A DNA stretch of 64,000 bases from Climacium dendroides (Eukaryota; Streptophyta; Bryopsida; Hypnales; Climaciaceae): the NCBI GenBank assembly GCA_950106755.1, contig OX467083.1, positions 43,910,555 to 43,974,554 of the forward strand, given 5' to 3'. Each line of letters starts with the position of its first letter. Positions within the stretch are counted from its first letter, which is position 1. The notes under the pieces were generated by a model. The model was not told the origin of the DNA, did no database searches, and saw only the letters and a list, made by a program, of their open reading frames with translations. Below are positions 36,399 through 47,931 of this stretch, piece after piece. Made by a program: the position numbers and the translations under genes.

Positions 36399-39300
36399 TC
36401 CACCTTTCAACTGCATCGATCAGCTTTCGCTTTAAGTGTCAAATTTAGTTGAGAATCCAGTTAGACCATTAGCAACAGCACATGCATCATGTTTTGGTTT
36501 AGACAAGCTCTTGGTTAGGATGTGTGCCCACATAATACTAGTTGGTGTGTATTCTAATTATAAGGCGTTGGCCTCGACTTTCTCTCGCAAAAAATGATAC
36601 TTAATTTCAATGCATTTGGATCTTTCATGAAACCGTGGATTCTTGGAAAATGCAATGGAAGATTGATTATCACTGAAAATTGTGCAAAGCATTTGAATGG
36701 AATATTCAATCTCTGATAGCAAAGCTTGTAGCTACACCAATTCTTTGGTAGCTGTAGTTGTTGCAACATATTCTTCCTCAGTTGAGGAAAGAGCCACATC
36801 TTGTTGCTTCTTACTATGTCAAGATAGCAAATTGCCATTTAGTTTAAATAAATATTTAGATATAGATCGTCGGGTGTTGATATCCCCCATCCAATTTGCA
36901 TCGCACCATCGTTCAAGCTTATAGGTAAGAAAAGAACTTGAAGAAGAGCCATTGTAAAGGAGGCTAGAATGGGAAGTCTTTTGAAGATATTGTAGGAGTC
37001 GTTTAAGAACAATCCAGTATACAGGTGCTGGTGTTGACATGAACTGTATAAGATGATTGATCAAATAAGCAAGGTTGGATCTAGTATAGGTTATCAAATA
37101 TTGAAGAAAACCAAGGATCTGTGAATATGGAACTGTAGTTATATATTGTACATCATCTGGAGAAAGATCATTTGCTTGAGTTTTGGAGTAGCGAATACTT
37201 GCTTCTGAAGGAGTAGCAATAGGTTTGTAGGAGGCATATGAAATTTTGTAAGGATGGTTTCAATATATTTAGCTTGCGATAAGATTAGAGTTTTACTAGA
37301 AGGATATCTTTGAATTTGAATGCCAAGGATATATTCAATATTATTATTGTCAGTCATTGAGAAATGCTGAGAAAATAAAATTTTATAAGAAATTAAATAA
37401 ATAAGATCCTTGGAGATAAGTATTAAGTCGTCAATGTAGAGACCCAATAAAATAAAATTGGTGTCGGAAGATTTGATGTAAACATTTGTGTCAGAAACAC
37501 ATTTGAAGAAGCCATGACTTAAGAAATAGGTGTCAAATAATTCATACTAGACACAGGGTGTTTGTTTAAGTCCATAAAGGGACTTGTGCAAACGGCAAAC
37601 TTTTGAAGTTGTATCAGGATTTATAAAGCCAAGAGGCTAAGAAATATAAATCTCTTCATTAAGAACATCGTTAAGGAAAGCCGTTGTAACATCCATTTGG
37701 TGCACGTAATAATTGTGGATTGTAGCAAGAGCCAACAAGACATGAAGGGAAGTCATTTTGGTAACTGGAGAAAATGTTTCATAATAATCAATACCTTCTA
37801 TTTGTGAAAATCCACGAGCTACAGAGCAAGCTTTGTAGCAATTGATACTTCCATCAGATTTGTATTTTTGACAAAATAGCCATTTGGAATTGATTGTGGA
37901 TTGATTGGGTGGACAATCAACTAAAGTCCAAGTATTATTCTTGATTAAAGAATCATACTCGTTTTCCATAGCAATACGCTAATGAGCAGATTGGGTCAAA
38001 AAAGCACTCACATATGCACTTTCATCATGGAACTTCGTGGTTGTCCGTTGAATTTGGTAGAAGTTCGACGTAGAGAGAGGTGTGTTGGTGAATTTTGCTT
38101 GAGATGAAATATCATATGAGATGATAAAAGTGGGCCATAAGTCAATTGAGTTGGAGCTAGAGTGGGTGGTGTTGAAGTTGAGGGCCATGATGGTGAAGCG
38201 TTGGAAGTGACTGGGGTTACAGGCGAGGAGTTAGGGGACTGCACAAGTGGTTGAAAGTTTGACTGATGCTAACGAGTTTGGATCTAAGGTTGATGAGGAT
38301 TAACTGGTTCAGAAATCAAGTAATAATTATTTGGTGTAAAAGTCAGGGAGCTTGAGTCTTAAGTGGAGGAAGTTTGCTTTAAGAGTAAAGAGTCTTCTTC
38401 AAATATTACATCTCTGCTGCAAAAAATTTGTTTAGTTTTTGGGTTGTAAAGGCAATAGCCTTTAATTCCGAGAGGTTCACCATAGCCTACAAATATACAG
38501 GGGGTTGATTTGATTTCAAGCTTTGTGTGTTTCTCATTAAGTATATGAGAAAAACCTTTGCAACAAAAAATTCTTAAATGACTGATATTGGGCTTTATGC
38601 TGGTTCATAATTCAAATGGAGTAATACTGTCCAAAGCTGAAGTATAGGAACAATTCTACAAATAACAGATAGTGAAAACTACTTTAGCCCAATACATATT
38701 AGGTAATTGAGCTGTATGTAGCATACTTCTTGCAAATTCAATGAGTGTTCTATTTTTATGTTCAGAAATACCGTTTTGGGAAGGATTATATGGATTTGTC
38801 AAGTGGTGTTGAATGCCACTATCTGTACAGATTTTGTTAAAAAATTTAGAGGTAAACTCTCCTCCATTGTTAGAACAAAGAATTAGAATTTTTTGTTGGT
38901 ATGGTTCTTGACTAAACTCTTATATTGAGTAAAATAAGAAAGTCCTGCTGATTTCTTTTGCAAGAAATATATATATGAGTATATTGGGAGAAATCATCGA
39001 TAAAGATTAGAAAATATAAGGTACCTCCAATGGATAGAATCTTCATAGGACCACATAGGTCCGTATGAATTAGTGCTAGTGGTTTTGTTGCTCGAGTGAT
39101 TTGATCAGTGGGGAACAGGTTTCGGTGTTGCTTCCTAAGAGTGCAAGCAATACACAATGATTGAGTTGACTAAAGGGAAGGCAAGCCAATGACAAGGTCA
39201 TGTGTCTGCATGGTTCCCAAGTAGCATAAATTAAGATGCCCCAAGCGATAATGCCATTTGAGTATATCAAGGTCACTTTTGGAGGTTGTTGAATGGCTTT

Positions 39301-40650
39301 GATCAGAAGGATCAATTCCAATGCCCATGGAGAACAAATTTCCATCTTTAGGAACTCTGAAGAGCAGAGTTTGACGAGATGTTGAAGAAATAGTTTTAAT
39401 AAAACATTCATCACAAGTAAAGGTGACAATAGTGTTTCCAGTACTTGTAATTTGGGCCACAGAGAGTAAATTTTTGGCCAATCCAGGTACATGAAGTATA
39501 TCTTTAATAAGTAAATTTAAACCTGTGGTGAGTTTGAAGAGAACTGAACCAAAACCAAGAGCATGGTAGGTGCTATTATCACCTAGCAATATTGTTTTGG
39601 AATTAGAAAGCATATGATAATCTTGAAATAAGGATTGAATCAGTGACAAGTATTGACTCGCATTAGAGTCCAAATACTAGCATGTGGAAATCAAGGATGA
39701 AGACTCTGGAATTATAGTAGAAAACATGTATAGAGGAGGATCAGCAAATGAAGCAGAGTTAAGATGGGATCTTGAAGTATCCAAGTCTCATTTCTTCTTT
39801 CTGCATTTAGGGGACTTATGGTCTGGCTTGCTACAATAATGGCAAGTGATGAAGTTGGTCGGGGATGAAGGTGGCCATCTAAGCTAGTTAACAGGTTTGC
39901 CTAACAAAGAACTGGCCTTTTGAAAGCGGCTTGGTTTGTTTTGGGGTTTAATAAATTTACCTTTGATATAGAAGGCTGAAGTTTTGGAAGATTCAGTCTT
40001 AGAACTATTGATAGCACTTTGTTGTAAAATTTTGGAAGATGAGCTCAGTAAAGGTAAGAGTGGAAATTCCACCTTGCATTGTAACAAAAGTGCTCCAGGA
40101 ATCTAGTAGTGCTATAAAAAGGAACATAACTTGATGAGTGTAATCAAATTTGCAACTTGCAATGTCGGCTTCCTGTAAAACTAATTGCCAGTTTTCAAGA
40201 AAGCTGACAACATCGTCATTATCAGTCATGGATAAATGACATAGTTGTTTATGCAGATTGACTTGAGACGCTTTGTTGGAGCGTTCATAAAGCTGTTTTA
40301 GTTTGTCTCATACAGCTTTGGAAGTAGAGAGAGGTTTTAGTGAAAATAGTTGTTTTTCTCCACAATGGAGAAGAATTTCACATCGTGCTTTGGAATCTTT
40401 TAATTTCCAAGATGCCATGGCAACGACATCAGTCGTGACAGGAGAAACTTTTGAACCATCAACAATGCTCAAGATTTCAAAGAGAGTCAAAAGCATTTTA
40501 AGTTTGATACTCCAATTGGAGTAATTTGTCGCACATAAAGGTGCGATTGTGTAAGTTCTTGGATTAATAACTGTTGTCATAATTTTTAATATAGATGAGC
40601 AAACAAGTTTGCAACATAAGTACAAAGTTGTAGAATGATTATAAATTGAG

Positions 40651-41067
40651 TCAGAGTTCTTGAAAAAGAAAGGAAGGCTTAGCTAAAGAGACATCTTCTG
40701 CAAAAAATTGGAAATTTATTTCGTCATATTGTCTAGGTGAATTCATCAAGCTTGCAAGTGCATGTGAAATGCCATATGCATCATAAGTGAATTCAAACTG
40801 TTGTTGTTCTAATTCATATGGAGCTCCTAGTTCTTGGGATGTGGGTTCCACAAGAATTTGGAAGAATCTACCTTGAAGGCGGATTTGTTGCACCTCTATT
40901 TCATTTTCTTCTAGAGGTGCTTGTTGAGCTATGTCTATTGCAAGATTAAATAATCTATTGATGGTTTGGAACTGATTTTCAACTTTAGCTCTTTCGTCAT
41001 CATTCACTAATAGGTTGAAAACATTTGCGCTTGAGTACTCAATACTCGAGGTCACAAGAAAGCACAT
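40651..41067 (-). CDS. Intact 138-codon ORF in the copia leader, unknown function
   Basis: Lies between the primer-binding site (41096-41107) and the gag start (about 40580), where copia elements normally have untranslated leader. It is uninterrupted while gag and pol carry stops. The product is acidic, rich in Glu and Gln (for example LEQQQFEFTYDAYG), with no membrane segment or zinc motif. I recognise no family. It could be an accessory or captured gene, an in-frame remnant of an N-terminal gag extension, or a chance open frame. Confidence 0.45.
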   Translation of the reverse strand: MCFLVTSSIEYSSANVFNLLVNDDERAKVENQFQTINRLFNLAIDIAQQAPLEENEIEVQQIRLQGRFFQILVEPTSQELGAPYELEQQQFEFTYDAYGISHALASLMNSPRQYDEINFQFFAEDVSLAKPSFLFQEL

Positions 41068-41095
41068 GATGCTTATCGATAAGCATTCATGACCA

Positions 41096-41107
41096 GCTCT
41101 GATACCA
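41096..41107 (-). other. Primer-binding site of the copia element
   Basis: On the minus strand the bases right after the 5' LTR read TGGTATCAGAGC, the site complementary to the 3' end of initiator tRNA-Met used by most plant copia elements. This fixes the LTR boundary at 41108 and the element's orientation. Confidence 0.93.
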
Positions 41108-41283
41108 TGAGATAAATAGAGAATATATTATTTTAGTATTAATAATGATAGAGTGAAGCTACAACTTAATATGAAGCTACAGAGATGGTCTAATGAAATG
41201 TCATGAGGTCTGATTCTACAGTCACGACTGTACAATTTCTGTAACGATGCTAAGTTGAGTCACTAGACTTAAACTATGTCTTT
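41108..41283 (-). repeat. 5' LTR of the copia element
   Basis: About 176 bp, similar to 36238-36398. It differs by point changes and about 15-17 extra bases near 41158-41175, where 'gaagctaca' is repeated. The mismatch between LTRs indicates an old insertion. The outer end lacks the TGTTAA start seen in the other LTR. Confidence 0.86.
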
Positions 41284-42972
41284 CCTATTGGTACACAAGT
41301 CACTTTCCTATTGGTTATAAAACCTTTACATTCAAAAATCTCAAAAAAGTACATGTGAAGGTTTTTATTTCTATTACAAAATCCATGACTTTCAATCCTA
41401 AAATCTCCTCAACTTCAAACTAAATCTCCCTTCTATAGCATTGATCGTTAGAATGTTTTCATGCAAGTGCAAACTCTTGTCAGTTCTTGATACTGTCTAA
41501 TGACGGATAGATGGACACAATTGTGAACATGTTCAAAACAACAACAAACCTAAAACTTCTCAAATTGGTATAGTACCCTCCAATTTCCTCCAATTTCTAT
41601 TGAACAGAACATCACAGCAAGTACCAACTAAACACACACAAGATTCAATCCAAAGAATCCCATAAATGGTTGTGGTCATCACTAAGGACCTCACATGCAT
41701 AGACAACCATGTCCATGGCTCAATAAGCTTAATCCTTTCTATCCTTAAAATTTCTAAGACTTTCTCAATTCCTTCGAGCCTTCAACTCCTTCAATTTCTT
41801 TGAAAGGCAAGTGGAACTGACATCTAACCCAAGTTGTTTCATATTTTTTGGAGCTTTGTGGAATTAATTATGAAATTTTGAAGTTGAAATGGCAGAGGGC
41901 TCTAAAATGGCTCACCTCCTTAAATGTACATTGACTTGTACATTGTTGAAGGCTATGAAAAAGAAACATGTACAAATAGTGTGCATTTAAGGAGGTGGGT
42001 GTCATTTTAGAGCTTGAGCCATTTTAGAACCTCCTACGTTAGAACTGTCCCAAACGTTTGGTCTTAGGACTAGAATTATTCTTATTCATAATAAGTTACT
42101 TCAAGCTTTCAATTGTCCATCTAATCATTTAGAGATCAAGAAGTTGTTGTAAATGAGAAACTATTGTCTTTCTCTATTTTTAATTATTTTTATTTCTTAG
42201 CCTTTAAATGCTTGAGGCATCAAATTTTGGTGTCAACAAAATTTTCAAATTAAATAAAACCTAACCGGGTTGCTGTTTTTTTAGTAGGTTAATTTTTGGA
42301 AATTTCTTTTTGAAATCTAGTTTCAATATCAAAAATCTAATTTTGAAAGTGATTGATTATGATTTTTCTATTCAAGATTTTGTGCAAGGGAGGTCTATTG
42401 CAATCTTGACTTTTTGTAGTGCTATGCTGAGGGCTCTTAGAAATGAGCGTCAAGTACACTAGATCTTGGAGAAAAATTGCATTAGAAGTTCATTTAAAAT
42501 AATTATAGAGTAGATTTTGAAAAGCCATAAATTAATTGGAGTTATACGTGTTAGGCTCTTTATCCTCATATTTTTTTGATGACCAACTTTTTAAATTTGA
42601 CAAGTGAAAAGAGGATTGAAATCACATTTGCAATTTTAACACCTTCACGATCAAACATTGTATTCTTTCAACCCATAAATGATATTGTTGTGTTTTCTTT
42701 TACTAAGTGATCTCTAACATGTCTAGTTTGAATTTGTATGGTTACAATTCCAAAAAAATTGATATAAAGTATCAAAATGTTGTCTTTTTGTTCAATTTAG
42801 AACAAATTCTTAGAAGCTCAAAAAAGGCCTTGGACATTTAGGGGTTTATAAGGTCATCAGATATTGAATTTTGAAAAGTTAAAAATATTTGTATTCTGGA
42901 TTTTGAATTAAAAAATCAATAGGCTAGTAAATGGAGTTGAGTGTAAAAAAATGAATTTTGAAAAATGTATTG
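41284..42972. other. AT-rich intergenic DNA, no gene
   Basis: No coding signal. Near 41910-42040 an imperfect inverted repeat is visible: 'cacctccttaaatgtacatt' is complemented around 41980-42000 by 'gtgcatttaaggaggtg'. This may be another small foldback or MITE. Confidence 0.5.
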
Positions 42973-42980
42973 AAAAGAAG

Positions 42981-45900
42981 CAGGGGTTTTTTTTTGGCGA
43001 TTTGGAGCAAAATTGCACCAAATTTTTTTGGCTGGCACCATAACTATAGGAAAAAAAACAAGAAAAAACACCATAAATCGCCTATGACTGTGCACGGTCT
43101 TGGATCCTAGCGTAGTTTTCACATGAAACCGTCGTGGAACTTGACGCGATGTCGCCAGTAGTGTTTGCCTTGTCACGTCTCCTTTTGCATCCACGGCGCC
43201 GCCCAAGCACTGCAATGTCTCTCTCAGAGAAATTGACAGCCACTTCCTCTCCCATTTATTGATCTTCAAGGCCACTTTCTCTCTTAGGTTTCTGATCTTC
43301 AATGCCACACTATTGTTGTGAATGCAAGGGCTGTAGTCCACTTTGCGATGCCATAGGGTTTGAGTAAGTCAGTTTTGCAATGCCCCTATTGCATTCAGAG
43401 CTCTCATAGTAGGATGAGTAATGCGCTTGAATCCACATTCAATTCCACTCTGTGTAGGTTGCGGCCAATGCGGTGTAGGTTTAGAGAATTTGTAATTGGG
43501 ACTCTCTGTGCAATGATGGATGGAAGTCAATTGCGTAATCGTGGAGGGCTTAATATTGAAGAGCAGTTTGGCGTTGTAAAATGGTGGGAGTTGCGCAGGA
43601 AGAGCTCTGAATTTGTTACTCGCAGAATTGCATTACGCTTCGATTTCGTTGAGTTGGGGTTTTCGAATTCTCTTCGGTTGTATTTTCCTTGGCGAGGTTT
43701 AGGGTGTTGGTGGGAGACAGGTGCTGCAAATGGCGGAGTTTCCTTCGACTCCACTAGACATTGGATTTGCAAGTGCGGCCACGGCCTCAAAGAAGAAGAA
43801 GATGGCAGAAAGGCAGCAACGACGATTGGCTCGATTGAAACAAGAGGCGAAGGCAACGGAATAAAAAGCCCAGGCATCCAAGCGAGCTCTAGAGGCTGAG
43901 GCGCGAAAGAGAGCACGAAGTGGTGCGACAATGCGCACCTACTTCACGTCAAGCAGAAACTCGTTGAATCGCGGCCCTTTGGAGAGCAACAACATGGGCG
44001 GATTTGGCACGACATCCTCCGGCGCACAATTGACAGACACGGAGTTGGGAACTTCTGAATCCATTGACACGGAGGTTCTTCTTTCTTGCCTCGCTGTGGT
44101 TCCTGTCTCCGACGAGAAAGCAACTGCGCAATCGAAGGAAGATCTCGACCTAAGTGCAGACGAGATGGTGAACACCGATGATGACATGTTCATGGATCCA
44201 CCGCCTCGCGAGTGCATGAAGAGGAAGAGTGGAGATCTGAAGGCGAAGGCGAAGGGCACCATGAGCGATACAGCGTCTACATTTCAGCAATTGAAGAAAA
44301 ATTACGACTTACAACGGAAATTCCACAACGAGTGGGCGGCGAAGGAGCCATGGAGCGAGGCCGTGTTGGCGGAGGACGGCGCAATGCACTTGGTGCGCTG
44401 TAGGCCATGCTCTTTGGTGCGAGGAAAACCCATCCACATGGCTCCTAAGTGGGATACAATCTCCAAGCATGGCCAACGAGAGATTCATAAGAAGTGTATG
44501 GTTCTCTATGCTACTCGTGGTCCTATGTCTGTGGCAGAGCAGATCCAAGGGTGCAGTACGGTAGAGTCACGCAAGAAACGTGTTCAGTTTGCAACATTAT
44601 TCTAGCTGCTTATGGGGGGGAGGCCAATGACTGAATTTGAGGCCCGATTTGAGTTGTATGAGTTCCTCGAGGTTCCTGAGTTGCCGCGCAAGCACTGGAC
44701 TGATGGATCCAGTTGGATGATGGTGGAACATCTGTATGACTTCGTCAAACAAAAGATCAGAACATTTTTTTCTAGTGCCACGTATTTTGCCTTGTCCGTA
44801 GACAAAACTAGTGCTGTCGACAACACCAGCTGGATTGCAATTCACGCTTACGTGATGGTGAACTGGTGTCGTGTTCCTTTGTTGTTGTCGATCCAGAAGC
44901 TTGATGCTGATGGTACCACCGCTAATAAGCTCACCACCGTCATTATGAATTCTCTGAGTGCGGAAGGTGGTGTAAGTAACGCAGAGATTGCAGAAAAGCT
45001 GCTCTTCTTTGGCGCAGATGGGGTAAGCAGTTTTCAGGGCTTGAAGTATGGGGTAACAACGCAAATCAAAGGTAAGTTTGCTCCTTTTGCCACAGGAGTG
45101 CATTGCTGCGCCCACCGATTAAATTTGGCTGCTCAGTCACTATCTTCTATGACGGTAATGCACGTTGTTGAAGAAGTGCTTCGCACTACCCACAGATACT
45201 TCGCACACTCTCCCCAAAAAGCATCTCAGTTCAGAACTCTGGCACAACAACTCGAATCTAAGGGACTGAAAATGTTAAAGAACGTCAAAACTCGTTGGAT
45301 GAGTTGCCTTGCTCCCATCCGTAGGCTTTTGGCAGAATACAAAGGTGTAATTGTCATGATGCTTGCAGACATGAATGACAAGAAGTGGGGGCAGAAGGCA
45401 CGGGTAAGTTTCTGGTTCTACCTTTGCTGTTTGTGAATGTTTGTTTTTCATTTCAGTTTTTTTTAAGTTCACTTGTTTAAATGTTTGAAGTTCACTTGCT
45501 TAAATGTTTGAAGTTCACATGTGTGCATTCCTAAAGGTGCTGCAATTATAATCCAATAACTTGTCGACTATTGTTCTTTGCAGGCTAATTTGGCTCTCCT
45601 GTTGGATCCTTATGTGCTATTAGGCATGTTGGCTCTTTTGCCAATGTTGGAGGCTGTTGACACGCTCATACAGTGGGCTCAAAAACATGATGCCTTCATA
45701 TGTGACTTTGTGGGAGCATTAGGCACATGTCAGAGTTCCCTTTTCACGTTCTACTTGAACGATGACACAGCCTTTCACAAAGATGAGTTTCACGCATTTA
45801 ACCAAGTTGTTCAGTGTTCCCACGAGCAGATCTTGATGAAGTGGGAGGCCAACTTAAACTTACTGTATGAGAGTTTGTACTTTGTGGTGGGTGGAGACAC

Positions 45901-47923
45901 GTTGTATGCCCTACACGATGGAAACATGGTTCATCGGGAGGGGTTTGCTGGGATTATCTCGAGTGTCCAGAACGACTGTAAAGGTGAGTTTACTGATTTC
46001 TTTAATACATTTGACTACAAGACTAAGTTTTGGAATTGTTGTACTAAATTTGGAATTTAGCTGTCTTCAGAAATGAACCTTGCATATCTGAATCAGGGTC
46101 CCCTGATGTTCGCCAGTGCTGCTTTAGAGATTAGGCAGCAACGTATTAATTTAACGGAACTTTTCCCGTGTTGTTCAGAGGCTGGGCGGAAGTTGATGAC
46201 AGAGATGGCATCTCGATTCTCTGATCATGGCCTAATGGACACATTAGGTATTGTCTACCCCCAGTACTAGTTGCAGGGGGATTGCAGCAGCAGCTTCAGA
46301 AAGCATTTGGACATCATCAAAGATTTCTATGGAGAGCCGAAGTGGGTTGGGGAAGGTGAAAACAAGCGTCTGGTCCCTGCCGTGTTGGATAAATTCCTAT
46401 TAGACTCAGAGTAGACTCTCTTCAAAATCGCAATGCTTGCTAATGCACGCATGGTTATGGAACTACCTCCGTTGAATGCTCCTGTGCACCAGTTCGTGAA
46501 TCCCTTGACGAAGCTGTGGAGAGTTTTAGATGCCAACTCCTCCCTTGGCAAAAACTTCGGGGAATACATCAAACTAGCACAGATTGCCATGGTTCATGTC
46601 TTGGGCAGTGTGGAAGACGAACGCACCTTCTCAGCATTGTCCTTCCTCAAGGATAAGCTCTGAAATAGGCTTGATCAGCACCTTGGTGTGGTCGTTGGTA
46701 TGCATTCTCAAAATGTTTATACATTGAGGAACTTCCCGTATGATGATTGCTTTAAACAGTGGATGTTGGCCACGGAAAGGCAGTGTTATGCTACCATTGC
46801 GTGACACTCTAGGTTCAGCACTTCATTTGGTAGGTTTTAGATTTCTAATTTCAGCTGAAAGTGAACTGCAAGTTCAGGGTATGTTGATACTGCAGTGCAT
46901 CTTCTATTAAACATACCTTTTCTGGTTGTTTGTATGAATTATTCATCTTTTGTGTGCATGTTTGTGGCTGACTGTAGATGGAGAGGGTAGGTCATTCAGT
47001 TATCATACTTCTATTGTTGTTTCCTCTTCTGTGGTGGCTCTTGTTCACAGCTTTTATTCAGAAACTAAGAATCTAGAATGACACTTTCTTTTTTGATACT
47101 CATGTTTTGTTTTAGGTGAATTTCTATCCACCTTTAGAGAACTCATGAGGTGAGTCTCCATGTACTAATTCTATGTGCATCAATGTTTTCTTCCCATTCC
47201 CGTGCTAACTTAGGCATCAGAGTGTTCAATTGTATTGGTTGCAGGGATTGCGACTAAAATGAAGGGATCGGAGATGAGTGTGAAGCATTTTCTCCAGACT
47301 TTGTCATTGCTATTTTGTTTCTTTATCATTACAATGATTTTCTACTTGCTTTCATTGATTTGTACTAATGGAATTCTTATATTGTGAACTTGTCTATTTT
47401 TCTAAATCAAGCATTGGAGTGCTTGTGTTTGTTTTGCAAGTCAGGCTGTACACTTGTGGTAGATGTAGAGCTTGGAGGATTCAGAGCATGTTTCAAGAAC
47501 TTATTTTTTCACTCTAAATTTTGTTTTCTAGCAATTTTGTTTCATCTTCTATTTCAATAAATTTTTTATCTTGGTGTTATATGTTTGCATTGTATTGCTA
47601 TTTGGGTGTTATATGTTTTATCGGAATCGCTTAAATGTCTACAAAATCAAGCGAAACCTTTACAATTGTAGCCTAAAGTAATTTGAAATTAGAAACACTA
47701 TAGCCCAATGTAATCCAAATATTAATCCCTTGTCGCCACTTCTTGCCACACAAAAAATTTACAAGAAGCTATTGTCTCCAAATCCATCCGCAAAATTTTT
47801 TTTTGAAGCCAGTAATTTATGGGAGAGAACAACAAATTTCTTACAGAAAAAGCCACATGGCCTGTTCATATTTCTGACCTGGCGAGAAAGTAGCACCCCG
47901 GGCTAAATGAAAAAAAAAAACTG
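42981..47923 (+). mobile_element. hAT DNA transposon, complete ends, 4943 bp
   Basis: Flanked by a perfect 8-bp direct repeat, aaaagaag, at 42973-42980 and 47924-47931. Eight-base target duplications are the hallmark of hAT elements. The left end is CAGGGGTTTTTTTTT and the right end, on the minus strand, CAGTTTTTTTTTT, an imperfect terminal inverted repeat with the usual CA start. It carries a hAT-type transposase gene at 43730-46804. The insertion sits inside an older array of about 110-150-bp units containing 'tgaattttgaaaaatgtatt'. Confidence 0.92.
43730..46804 (+). pseudogene. hAT transposase gene with five in-frame stops
   Basis: Three exons fit: 43730-45403, 45584-45983, 46071-46804, with GT-AG introns, totalling 936 codons including the final stop. 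The N-terminus is basic and coiled-coil-like (KKKKMAERQQRRLARLKQEA). A CxxC...H type zinc-finger region lies near 44395-44500 (RCRPC, then WDTISKHGQREIH). The hAT catalytic region follows (FALSVDKTS, FFGADGVSSFQG, CCAHRLNLAAQ, KTRWMSC), then the C-terminal dimerisation motif VEDERTFSALSFLK. In-frame stops: TAA 43862, TAG 44603, TAG 46268, TAG 46412, TGA 46661. No frameshift is seen. Each stop is one C-to-T change from CAA, CAG or CGA. It resembles KIAA1586/ZNF862-type hAT proteins. Confidence 0.87.
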
Positions 47924-47931
47924 AAAAGAAG

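Larger units (their letters stand above)
36238..41283 (-). mobile_element. Degenerate Ty1-copia LTR retrotransposon
   Basis: About 5.05 kb, read on the minus strand. Order: 5' LTR 41108-41283, primer-binding site 41096-41107, leader ORF 40651-41067, gag from 40580, zinc knuckle CX2CX4HX4C at about 39800-39850, protease-like region near 39670 with DSNAS instead of the usual D-S/T-G core, gag-pre-integrase motif WHYRLGHLN, integrase core near 39070, reverse transcriptase 37140-37970 with YIDD at the active site, RNase H about 36560-37100, polypurine tract, 3' LTR. The gag-integrase-RT-RNase H order defines Ty1-copia. Many stops and frame breaks interrupt it, including a TGA early in gag, so it cannot encode a full polyprotein. 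No clear target duplication was found; the outer end of the 5' LTR is eroded. Confidence 0.93.

Noticed and set aside
40303..40524. Plus-strand frame in the copia gag region
   Set aside because: Antisense to gag; the gag reading is supported by the zinc knuckle and the element's order.
43360..43899. 179-codon plus-strand frame at the start of the hAT element
   Set aside because: It is out of frame with the transposase reading, which starts at 43730 and continues colinearly to the dimerisation domain.
44597..45115. 172-codon minus-strand frame
   Set aside because: Antisense shadow of the hAT transposase exon.
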